NCBI RefSeq assembly: GCF_008905045.1
Contig: NZ_VWMY01000037.1
Location: 61,550-125,549 of the forward strand
Source of the DNA: Streptomyces albicerus
GTDB taxonomy: Bacteria; Actinomycetota; Actinomycetes; Streptomycetales; Streptomycetaceae
Reading direction: 5' to 3'
Length of the DNA stretch: 64,000 bases
Shown here: in pieces, positions 1 to 7,316 of the stretch
Numbering within the stretch: the stretch's first letter is position 1
Layout of the letters: every line of letters starts with the position of its first letter
The notes under the pieces: model-generated
Databases searched by the model: none
Told to the model about the DNA's origin: nothing
Seen by the model: only the letters and a program-made list of their open reading frames with translations
Made by a program: the position numbers and the translations under genes

Positions 1-269
1 TGGATGTAGAGGATCACCGGTAGCGTCCCCTGGGCACCGGCGGGCTTGACGATCCGGGCCCGGACGCTGCCCGTAGGACCGCCGGAGACGGTGATCCACT
101 CCTCGTCGATCCGCGGCTTCTCGATCTCGCCGGACTGCACCTCGTCAACGGCCTTGCGGCCTTCGGCGGGCGGCAGGTCGAAGAGATAGGGAGGGTTGGC
201 GGTGGCTTCGGTGAAAGCGGCTGCCGCCGGCTCCAGCACTGGCTGGACCGGCTCGAAGGTGTCGGACAT
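1..269 (-). CDS. alpha/beta hydrolase (acetyl-esterase/HSL-like), 5' part only
   Basis: The gene runs leftward off the window edge, leaving about 89 N-terminal codons. The start ATG at 269 has an AGGAG ribosome site 6 bases upstream. The visible protein has an acidic, alanine-rich lead-in, then the segment ITVSGGPTGSVRARIVKP and LPVILYIH, the beta-strand pair that precedes the HGG(G) oxyanion motif in alpha/beta-hydrolase-fold-3 esterases. The catalytic Ser, Asp and His lie outside the window, so activity cannot be judged. Esterase or lipase on a small substrate is the family expectation; the substrate is unknown. Confidence 0.7.
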   Translation of the reverse strand, partial: MSDTFEPVQPVLEPAAAAFTEATANPPYLFDLPPAEGRKAVDEVQSGEIEKPRIDEEWITVSGGPTGSVRARIVKPAGAQGTLPVILYI

Positions 270-587
270 GCAATTCTCCTGAAGTGTCGTGCGTGAACTG
301 CGGGTCGGTCGATCAGCACGCTAATACCGGAAAACCGACGGGAATTGCCCACGAGCGCACCGGAGCTGACCTCAGCGTGCACGAAAAGGGGCGCGGCAAG
401 AAGCAGTGCGCTGTCGGTACGCATTCGGTGCGCTGAGAGGACACACGGGCGTATCCGCCAGGAATAGCGTGACGCTCCCGTCGAAAGCCGTTTCGCCTTC
501 AGGAGGTTGGCCCACGTTGTCCACGATGCCGGTCGGCGGGCTGATTCCCGGCGCCACCGACGACGCGGCGGACCTGGTCGTTCGCAA
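270..587. other. gene-poor stretch
   Basis: This stretch lies between the esterase start and the amidohydrolase remnant. It must carry the esterase promoter. I see no convincing coding sequence or strong inverted repeat in it. Confidence 0.4.
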
Positions 588-866
588 CGCAACTTCCCCG
601 ACAACTACAGCACCGTCGTTGAACTGGCCGAGGCAGGTCAACTGTCGCTGCGCATCGCGTATCACCTTTTCCCGCAGACGGCCGGTCAGGAAATCGACGA
701 CCTGGCCAGCTGGATCGAAATGGCCCGCCCCGCGGACGGGGACGAATGGCTGCGCCTCAACGGCGCGGGCGAGAATCTCACCTGGGCGGCAGCGGATTTC
801 GAGAAATTCGCCCAGCCACGCCCACAGCTCGCCTCCGACTACGAGGCCGATTTCGAGAAGGCCGTG
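588..866 (+). pseudogene. amidohydrolase (YtcJ-like) remnant
   Basis: One reading frame holds about 90 codons that look like an internal piece of an amidohydrolase-3/YtcJ-type protein: NFPDNYSTVVELAEAGQLSL, then RIAYHLFPQTAG, DDLASWIEMA, EWLRLNGAGENLTWAAADFE and SDYEADFEKAV. Upstream of 588 and downstream of 866 the frame becomes arginine- and proline-rich noise, and neither a start nor the metal-binding HxH or C-terminal Asp motifs are present. This is therefore a both-ends-truncated remnant, not a functional gene. It retains normal third-position GC, so decay looks recent. Recognition rests on remembered family sequence, not a search. Confidence 0.6.
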
Positions 867-988
867 CGCCGACCATCGCCACGGCACTTCAGGCCGTGCT
901 CGTCGCCGCGGCCGTCATCGCGGTCGCGCATCGCCTCCCGGGCTCCGACGCCGTCTGGACCAGGCCGCGGCCCCAACGCGGTACCGCT

Positions 989-1900
989 CTACCGGCGGCG
1001 AAACCGCGTACCCCGGCCCGCCGTGTCCCGCCACTCGCTCGGGGACATGCCGTACGCGGCCCGGAACACCCGGCTGAAGTGCGTGGCACTGAGGAAACCC
1101 CAGCGGCCCGCGACCGCGGCGATGGTCTGCCGGCCGTGAACGCCGCGCATCAGATCGCGACGGCACTCCTCGAGACGGCGGCGCTGGATCCACCGGCCGA
1201 CCGTCGTGCCCTCGTCCTGGAACAGCTTGTGCAGGTACCGCACCGAGATGTGATGGGCCCCGGCGATCAGTTCGGGGGACAGGTCCCCGTCGGCCAGATG
1301 CAGGTCGATGAACCGCAGGATCCGCGACAGCAGCGGGGACTGGGCATCGGGTATGCCCGTCGCGTCCTTGCCCAGCTGTTCCGTGGCGAGGGTGGCCAGG
1401 AGGTTCACGGCGTTCCAGGCGAGCATCTCGCCGACCGCGGGCTGGGACGAGGAGACCGTGTCGGCGAGTTCGGACAGGAACGGCGACAGCAGCGCACCCA
1501 GCCGGGAGGACCGGCCGACCGGCGCCGCCATGACCTGCTCCACGTCACGCTCCTCGAGCCCCAGCGCCTCGCGCGGCACGAGGAAGAGCTTCAGCCGGAC
1601 GTGCTCGGGGAAGTCCAGCAGCGGCGGACGGTCCGCGGCGTAGAAGCAGATGTCTCCGGGTTCCAGGCGGATCTCCCGGCTCCGCTGTGCGTCGAAGGCG
1701 CCGGAGGCGCTTCCCCGTACGCCCACGAAGAGGTACTCGCCGTTGACCCGGGCGGTCAGCCGGTGAGCGGTCTGCTGCGGCCGCCCCTCTCCGGGCAGCC
1801 GTGCCGGCGCCCGGCCCGTGACGACGATGTCCAGGCCCATGGGCATCCGGCACACCGTCTCGCCACTGTCAGCCCCGATGGTGCTGATGTCGGACATCAT
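989..1900 (-). CDS. AraC-family transcriptional regulator
   Basis: A 303-residue cytoplasmic DNA-binding regulator. The N-terminal two thirds resemble an AraC_binding_2 sensing domain, with the segment EPGDICFYAADRPPLL. The C-terminal third is a double helix-turn-helix: HHISVRYLHKLFQDEGTTV, then TIAAVAGRWGFLSATHFSRV and AYGMSPSEWR. The start at 1900 is chosen because GGAGG lies 7 bases upstream of ATGATG; an in-frame start at 1939 lacks such a site. The same length and HTH signature recur in the gene ending at 3992, so the two are paralogs. The adjacent gene downstream is only a remnant; targets are unknown. Confidence 0.9.
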   Translation of the reverse strand: MMSDISTIGADSGETVCRMPMGLDIVVTGRAPARLPGEGRPQQTAHRLTARVNGEYLFVGVRGSASGAFDAQRSREIRLEPGDICFYAADRPPLLDFPEHVRLKLFLVPREALGLEERDVEQVMAAPVGRSSRLGALLSPFLSELADTVSSSQPAVGEMLAWNAVNLLATLATEQLGKDATGIPDAQSPLLSRILRFIDLHLADGDLSPELIAGAHHISVRYLHKLFQDEGTTVGRWIQRRRLEECRRDLMRGVHGRQTIAAVAGRWGFLSATHFSRVFRAAYGMSPSEWRDTAGRGTRFRRR

Positions 1901-2013
1901 CTGTCGCCTCCGTGCCCGGCCGAACAAACCGCTATTCACTGCTCACGGAGCCTAGAAAGGCGGATGTGTAAAAAAAGTGACACCGGAGTGACATGGGCGA
2001 CCGACCATGCCGT

Positions 2014-3918
2014 CTATGTGTGGTCGGTGTGCAGGAAGTGGTTCAGCAGGCGCTCCCGCGCGGCCTGCCGTTCCGCCAGGGAGTCGTGTGTCTCGCTGAG
2101 TTCGGCGGCGAACACGCGCAGCAGGTCGTGTTGGACGTAGCTGCCGGGTGCGTGTTCGGTGACGAGGTGGGCCTCGGCGAGTTCATCGAGGATCAGACGT
2201 GCCGTGCGGGCGGGGAGGCCGGTGAGAGCGGCGGCGTCGTCCGCCGCGAGGTCCGGCCCGGGGTGCAGCGACAGAAGGCGGAACAACCGGGCGCTCTCAG
2301 GCGCCAGACACCGGTAGGAGCAGGCGAAGGCGGTGCGGGCGTCGGCCGCGCCTCCCGTGCCGGCGAAAGCGTCCAGACTCCCCCGGGAGTGACGCAGTTC
2401 GGCGGCGATGGCCGCCAGCGGAAAGTCCGGGCGGCTGATGGCCCGGGCGGCCACGATGGCCAGCGCCAGCGGCAGTCGGCCGCAGCGCGCGATGAGCTCG
2501 TCGGCCGCCGCGGGCTCGGCGGCCAGCCGCTCATGGCCGGCGCGCAGGGCCAGTACGGTCCGCGCGTCCGCGGCGGACGGCAGATCCAGGCGCAGGGGGT
2601 GGGCACCCGAGGCGATCAGGCTGGGCAGGGCGTTGCGACTGGTGATCAGCGTCAGACAGCCGGGCGACGCGGGGAGCAGCGGCCTGACCTGCTCGGTGCC
2701 CGAGGCGTCGTCGAGCAGTACGAGAAGCCTTCGGCCGGACAGCAGACTCCGATACAGACCTGCGAGGGCGTCCACGCCGTTCGGCAGGTGACGGGGAGGC
2801 ACGCCGAGAGCGGTGAGCATTCCACGCAGTGCCTCCGCGGGATCCAGGGGCGTCCTGGCGGGGGCGAAACCCCGCAGCTCCACGTAGAGCTGACCATCCG
2901 GGAACCGATCGGCGATTCCGTGCGCCCAGTGGACCGCGAGCGTGGTCTTCCCGATGCCCGCCATCCCGCTGATCAGGACCGTCGCGGGTGCTCCTGCGGA
3001 GTCCGACGCCGCCTCGGTGATCTCCAGCAGGCTGCCGAGTTCGGCCCGTCTGCCGGAGAAGACCAACAGATCGGGCGGCAACTGGGCGGGGCGGACCACC
3101 GGCTCCGGCGCTTCGGGCCGCGTCGCCGGCAGCCCGCGACCGGACGGGGGACCGGTCGGCCGCAGCTCCTGACGGAGCACCCGGGTGTGGGCCGCGGCCA
3201 GCTCGGCGCCGGGCGCGACCCCCAACTCCTCGGCCAGCAGCCGTCGTACGTCCTCGTACGCCGCCAACGCCTCCGCCTGCCGTCCGGAGGCGGCCAGCGC
3301 CATGACGAGCCTGGCGTGCAACGACTCGTTCAGGGGGTCGAGTTCGACGGCCTGGCGCAGGCGCGGCAGGAGGTCCTCCGTCCTGCCGCACAGCAGCGCC
3401 GTGTCGGCCGCCATCACCGTCGTGTGCACGAGCTCGCGCTCCACCGCGGCGAACACGGTGTGCTCCCGGACGGACGAGGGGATCCCCATCGCGACCGGAC
3501 CCCGCCACTCGCTCAGCGCCTCGACGAAGTGCCGCAGCGCCACCTCGGGTCTTCCGGTGGCGACAGCCCGCTTGCCGCGCTTGGTGAGGTCGCGGAACCG
3601 CAGCAGGTCGACCTCGTCCTCGCCCGCCTCCAGCAGATAACCACCGTCACGGCGGAGCAGCCGACGACCGGGTGCCCGGGGCGGCAGGTCGGGTTCGAGC
3701 AGCCGACGCAGCGCGCCGACGTAACGGCGCACCACGTTCATCGCGCTGGCCGGCGGTCGCTCGGGCCAGAGCACGTCGACGATCTCGCTCGCCGGAACGG
3801 GCCGGCCCGCCCGCACCAGGAGCAGACCCAACAGGGCACGCTGCTGGGGGAACCCGAGTTCGAGCTCCCTCTCCCCCCGGCACACCCGAAGGGGACCCAG
3901 TACCTCGAACCGCATCAA
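2014..3918 (-). CDS. AfsR/SARP-type regulator without TPR tail
   Basis: A 634-residue Streptomyces antibiotic regulatory protein. Order: OmpR-like winged helix (about 1-95), bacterial transcriptional activator domain (about 100-250), then an NB-ARC ATPase with Walker A GMAGIGKT at about 318-325 and Walker B-like LLVLLDD near 400. It stops soon after the ARC region (HFLHTDHT), so it lacks the C-terminal TPR array of full-length AfsR (about 990 residues). The family activates specialised-metabolite genes by binding direct heptamer repeats near the -35 region. No such target repeat was identified here. It sits between two AraC paralogs on the same strand. Confidence 0.9.
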   Translation of the reverse strand: MMRFEVLGPLRVCRGERELELGFPQQRALLGLLLVRAGRPVPASEIVDVLWPERPPASAMNVVRRYVGALRRLLEPDLPPRAPGRRLLRRDGGYLLEAGEDEVDLLRFRDLTKRGKRAVATGRPEVALRHFVEALSEWRGPVAMGIPSSVREHTVFAAVERELVHTTVMAADTALLCGRTEDLLPRLRQAVELDPLNESLHARLVMALAASGRQAEALAAYEDVRRLLAEELGVAPGAELAAAHTRVLRQELRPTGPPSGRGLPATRPEAPEPVVRPAQLPPDLLVFSGRRAELGSLLEITEAASDSAGAPATVLISGMAGIGKTTLAVHWAHGIADRFPDGQLYVELRGFAPARTPLDPAEALRGMLTALGVPPRHLPNGVDALAGLYRSLLSGRRLLVLLDDASGTEQVRPLLPASPGCLTLITSRNALPSLIASGAHPLRLDLPSAADARTVLALRAGHERLAAEPAAADELIARCGRLPLALAIVAARAISRPDFPLAAIAAELRHSRGSLDAFAGTGGAADARTAFACSYRCLAPESARLFRLLSLHPGPDLAADDAAALTGLPARTARLILDELAEAHLVTEHAPGSYVQHDLLRVFAAELSETHDSLAERQAARERLLNHFLHTDHT

Positions 3919-3991
3919 CTCTGCGAACTCCGTCTTGCTCCGTGGACAGACGGCGGGCGCGGACCCCTCGGCCGCCCGAACCCCCCTTGCG

Positions 3992-4903
3992 TCAGCCTAG
4001 AAGCACGGCCGGCCGAACGCCGTCCGGGCTCCGACGCACGCCGGGAGGCCCGGCGGGAACAGGCGCGGCCGCGTCCGACGGTGCCAGAGCCTGCCACTCG
4101 CTGGGCGACATGCCGTAGGCATCCCGGAAGGCCCGGCTGAAGTGCGAGGCGCTGGTGAATCCCCAGCGATGCGCGACGGCGGCCACGGTGAGCCTGCGAC
4201 GCGGTGCCCTGCCCAGCTCGCGGCGACAGGCGTCGAGCCGGCGCGAACGTACCCACTGACTCACTGTCGTGCCCTCGCTCTGGAAGAGCTTGTGCAGGTA
4301 GCGGACGGATATGTGATGGGCGAGCGCGATCGATTCCGGCGACAGATCCGGATCCGTCAGATGCAGTTCGACGAAGGTCCGGATGCGTGACAGCGTCTGC
4401 CCACCGGCGTCCGTCGAGTGCGCCGCCTCCTCTCCGACGAACTCCGTGACGAGTACGGCGAGAAGATCCACGGCGTTGCGGGCGAGCCGGTCGCCGACGC
4501 GCGTCCGGCGGAACTCCGCCTCGGAGGCGAGTACGGACAGGAAGTGCGACACCAACGCCCGCACACCTTCCCCACAGCCCAGGGGCACGCCCATGATCCG
4601 GCGCAGGTCGGAGTCGGCGATCCCCAGGCAGCGGCGCGGTATACGGAAGACCGTCATCCGGGAGTGCTCGCCGAATCGCGGTGATCCGGGCCGGCCCGGA
4701 TCACAGAAGACGATGTCGCCGGGTTCCAGAAAGACCTCGTTGCCGCCGTGCAGGACCGCGGTCGAGCCGTGGAGTTGCAGCGCGACGTACAGGGCGTCGT
4801 CGTCAACGCCCGGCTCCGACAGCCAGGGAAGGACGGAGCGAGGGCCGTCGGCGGAGCGCAGCACGGAAATCCCCAGCTGTCCGAGGTCGTTGTCACAGGT
4901 CAC
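3992..4903 (-). CDS. AraC-family transcriptional regulator, coupled to upstream hydrolase
   Basis: A 303-residue AraC regulator, paralogous to the gene at 989-1900 (HHISVRYLHKLFQSEGTTVS, then VAHRWGFTSASHFSRAF, AYGMSPSEWQ). The frame is open much further upstream, but the start is taken as GTG at 4903. AGGAGG lies 6 bases before it, it gives exactly the same length as the paralog, and the GTG overlaps the stop of the upstream hydrolase in a GTGA arrangement, indicating translational coupling. The sensing domain contains EPGDIVFCDPGRPGSP, a cupin-like strand pair. It probably responds to a ligand related to the coupled hydrolase; that link is inference. Confidence 0.9.
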   Translation of the reverse strand: MTCDNDLGQLGISVLRSADGPRSVLPWLSEPGVDDDALYVALQLHGSTAVLHGGNEVFLEPGDIVFCDPGRPGSPRFGEHSRMTVFRIPRRCLGIADSDLRRIMGVPLGCGEGVRALVSHFLSVLASEAEFRRTRVGDRLARNAVDLLAVLVTEFVGEEAAHSTDAGGQTLSRIRTFVELHLTDPDLSPESIALAHHISVRYLHKLFQSEGTTVSQWVRSRRLDACRRELGRAPRRRLTVAAVAHRWGFTSASHFSRAFRDAYGMSPSEWQALAPSDAAAPVPAGPPGVRRSPDGVRPAVLLG

Positions 4904-5742
4904 CTCGCACCTCCTGGGGCCAGGAACTTCTCGACCACGGCGTTGAACGCGGGCGGATTCTCGAGGAAGGGAAAGTGCGACGAGGCCACGTCGGCCGGGA
5001 AGACGTGGAGTTGTGCGTCCGGGATCTCGCGGGCGACGAAACGCTGCGAGTCGGGGCTCACATGGCTTCCGTCGCATCCGATCACCAGGGTCGGCACGTC
5101 CACCCTGGGCAGCATGTCGCGCCAGTCCTGCGCACAGTGGTCGAACAGCAGGGGGACGCCGGCGTAGGACGGTGTCGACCTGATCTCGGCGGCGACGAAG
5201 GCGAGCACTTCGGGGTCGGTGTCACCGGAGAACATGCCGCGCACGAAGTCGTGGCGCACCCGCTCACCGTCCGGGCCCGCCAGTGCGGCGCCGAGTTCGA
5301 GAAGCCCCGCGACGTCGAAGATGGCGCCGGATTCCCGCTGTTCGGCGGGCGTCATCCAGGGAACGGCCGCGACGGCCGCGGGCTGGTCGACGGCGATGAA
5401 GCGCCGTATCCGGCCGGTGCCGAACTGGTCCATGAAGCTCCACCACACCGACACGCCCATCGACCACCCGAGGGCGTCGAAACGGTCCAGCTCCAGGTGG
5501 TCGACGACGTCGAGCACGTCGCGTGCCAGACGGGCGACGCGGTAACCGTGACGGGGCTTGCCGGACACTCCGTGGCCGCGCAGATCCAAGGTGATGACAC
5601 GACGGGGGGACAGGCCGCTCACCTGGTGCCGGAACATCTCCTGCGTCTGTCCCCAGCCGTGGAGCATCACCAGCGGAGAGCCGTCGCCCCCGCTGTCGTG
5701 GTACACGAGCTTCGTACCGTCGTCGGTCGTCAGTTCTCCCAT
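4900..5742 (-). CDS. alpha/beta hydrolase
   Basis: A 280-residue cytosolic alpha/beta hydrolase. HGW at 29-31 forms the oxyanion region, the nucleophile elbow is GWSMG with Ser94, the acid is likely in IGCDGSHVSP, and the catalytic His is in SSHFPFLENP. The start is ATG 5742 with AGGGGG 6 bases upstream; a longer open frame to 5880 has no ribosome site. It is first of a two-gene operon with the AraC gene (GTGA overlap). The family includes haloperoxidase-like hydrolases, esterases and lactonases; the substrate cannot be read from the sequence. Confidence 0.88.
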   Translation of the reverse strand: MGELTTDDGTKLVYHDSGGDGSPLVMLHGWGQTQEMFRHQVSGLSPRRVITLDLRGHGVSGKPRHGYRVARLARDVLDVVDHLELDRFDALGWSMGVSVWWSFMDQFGTGRIRRFIAVDQPAAVAAVPWMTPAEQRESGAIFDVAGLLELGAALAGPDGERVRHDFVRGMFSGDTDPEVLAFVAAEIRSTPSYAGVPLLFDHCAQDWRDMLPRVDVPTLVIGCDGSHVSPDSQRFVAREIPDAQLHVFPADVASSHFPFLENPPAFNAVVEKFLAPGGAR

Positions 5743-5799
5743 GGCGAACCCCCTGGTCGGTCGGTATCCGTCGCACGCGCCGGGCGTCAACTGGCGTCT

Positions 5800-5839
5800 G
5801 GGCGACCGAATATCAACAAGAACGGACGTCTGGTCGCCC
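5800..5839. promoter_or_regulatory. 8-bp inverted repeat between pucR-type gene and hydrolase
   Basis: GGGCGACC (5800-5807) and GGTCGCCC (5832-5839) form a perfect 8-bp inverted repeat with a 24-base spacer. It could be a terminator for the PucR gene ending at 5914 or an operator for the hydrolase/AraC operon starting at 5742. The long spacer makes this uncertain. Confidence 0.3.
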
Positions 5840-5913
5840 GCGTCCCGACATTGTCGATCGCCGACGTGCGGCGTCACCACCGCGAGACGTAGGGATCTGC
5901 CGGACGGGCGTCC

Positions 5914-7170
5914 TCAGTCTGTAGAAAGCTCAGCGGGATGCTCAGGGGCGAGGAGTTCCTCGATCCGCAGGCCCATGTGGAGAAGCAGCCGATGGGCGCC
6001 GATGTCCAGGTCGAGCCCGGTGATCTCCTGGATCTGTCCCAGCCGGTAGTACAGCGAGGTCCGGTGGATCTGCAGCGCTTCCGCGGTCCTGGGGATCGAT
6101 CCGGCGTGTTCCAGGAAGCAGCGCAGTGTCTCCCGGTGACGGGAGCCGCCATTGCTGTCCATCAGCGTGCGCAGCGGCTCCGGAACCAGGGACGCGTTCA
6201 GCGACTCTTCCGGGAGCTGGAGCAGGATGGCGAACTCGCCCAGTTCCTCCCAGTGTCCGACGCCCTTCAGCGAGGGCAGCCGACGAGCGGCCCGAGCGGC
6301 CACGAGCGCCTGCCCGTACGAGACCCAGGCGTCGGCGGGACCGGCCTGGCGCCCGCCGACACCGACCACGAAAGCCGCCGGCGGGCCGAGGAACGCGCCG
6401 AGCGCCTCGAGGACGTGGGTGGACTGCCGGTCGAGCTCTTCCCGGCCCGGCGGCCGGTCGAGGAGCTGGAGAAGGATCGCGCGGCCCTGATCGACGGCCA
6501 GGACGCCGCGAGCCGACCGCGTGTGCCTGAACGCTTCCAGTGCGCCCCGGAGCGCCATCTCGACCTGCGCGGACGGCTCCTGGGACCCGGACACCTCGAC
6601 GACGCTGACGACGGCATGGGGTGCGTCTCGAAGCGGCCCGCTGCCGAGCAGGCGCTGCCGGGCCGCACCGCGCCCTGCCGGGCTCCCGCTCAACAGGTCG
6701 AGCAGCGCCTCGTTCGTGCCCGTCTCCTCGGCGTCGTCCGCGAGGCGTTCCGTGTACATCTGGGCGGCCATGGCGCGGGCCGCCACCATGATGGTGTCGA
6801 CCTCCTCCGGTGTCAGTGACTGCTGTGCGTCGATGACCATCAGCAGGCCGAGCAGGTGGCCGCGCTCGCGGAGCGGAACGCAGTAGCGGGGAAGCAGCCC
6901 GATGTCGTCACGGCCTCTCACATGGCCCGGCCTGGACCACTGGGCCACGCCCTGGGCGAGGACGAAGCGGATGACCTCGCTGTCCGCGCGGCCCTGCAGC
7001 AGGCTGCGGACGCGCACGGGGTCCGCGTCACCGAAGTGCCGACTCGAACAGATCAGCCGGACCAGAGGGTCGTTGACCACCACGGACCGGCCGAGGTCCT
7101 CCGCGAGCTCGTCGACCATCGCCTGCAGTGTGTCGCTGCCGACGCGAGGGCGTGGGAACCGTCCGGTCAT
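5914..7170 (-). CDS. PucR-family transcriptional regulator
   Basis: A 418-residue regulator. The N-terminal part (about 1-170) resembles a GAF-like sensing domain (SVVVNDPLVRLICSS, PLRERGHLLGLLMVID). A middle GGDEF-like/CdaR region follows, and the C-terminal PucR HTH_30 domain (about 345-405) reads RHRETLRCFLEHAGSIPRTA, then LQIHRTSLYYRLGQIQEITG. The start ATG at 7170 has AAAGGA 7 bases upstream. PucR proteins control purine catabolism, proline use or secondary pathways depending on the member. The neighbour downstream is the hydrolase/AraC operon, upstream a SARP gene; no catabolic partner is adjacent, so the target is unknown. Confidence 0.87.
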   Translation of the reverse strand: MTGRFPRPRVGSDTLQAMVDELAEDLGRSVVVNDPLVRLICSSRHFGDADPVRVRSLLQGRADSEVIRFVLAQGVAQWSRPGHVRGRDDIGLLPRYCVPLRERGHLLGLLMVIDAQQSLTPEEVDTIMVAARAMAAQMYTERLADDAEETGTNEALLDLLSGSPAGRGAARQRLLGSGPLRDAPHAVVSVVEVSGSQEPSAQVEMALRGALEAFRHTRSARGVLAVDQGRAILLQLLDRPPGREELDRQSTHVLEALGAFLGPPAAFVVGVGGRQAGPADAWVSYGQALVAARAARRLPSLKGVGHWEELGEFAILLQLPEESLNASLVPEPLRTLMDSNGGSRHRETLRCFLEHAGSIPRTAEALQIHRTSLYYRLGQIQEITGLDLDIGAHRLLLHMGLRIEELLAPEHPAELSTD

Positions 7171-7316
7171 TGAGCGTCCTTTCTCGGAGGATCCTTTCTA
7201 CATATCGAGAAACATGGCGGGCAAGTTTTCGACAATGCGATGAACCGAGAGCGCACTATTCTTTTCCAGTAGTGCACAGAGCGTGCCGGGCGAATAAATT
7301 CGGCGGCGATTTCGCC
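7171..7316. promoter_or_regulatory. AT-rich intergenic with short hairpin
   Basis: This unusually AT-rich 146-base gap separates the SARP stop (7317) from the pucR start (7170). GCACTA (7253-7258) and TAGTGC (7270-7275) can pair around an 11-base loop. It may terminate SARP transcription or form part of the pucR promoter. Confidence 0.35.
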
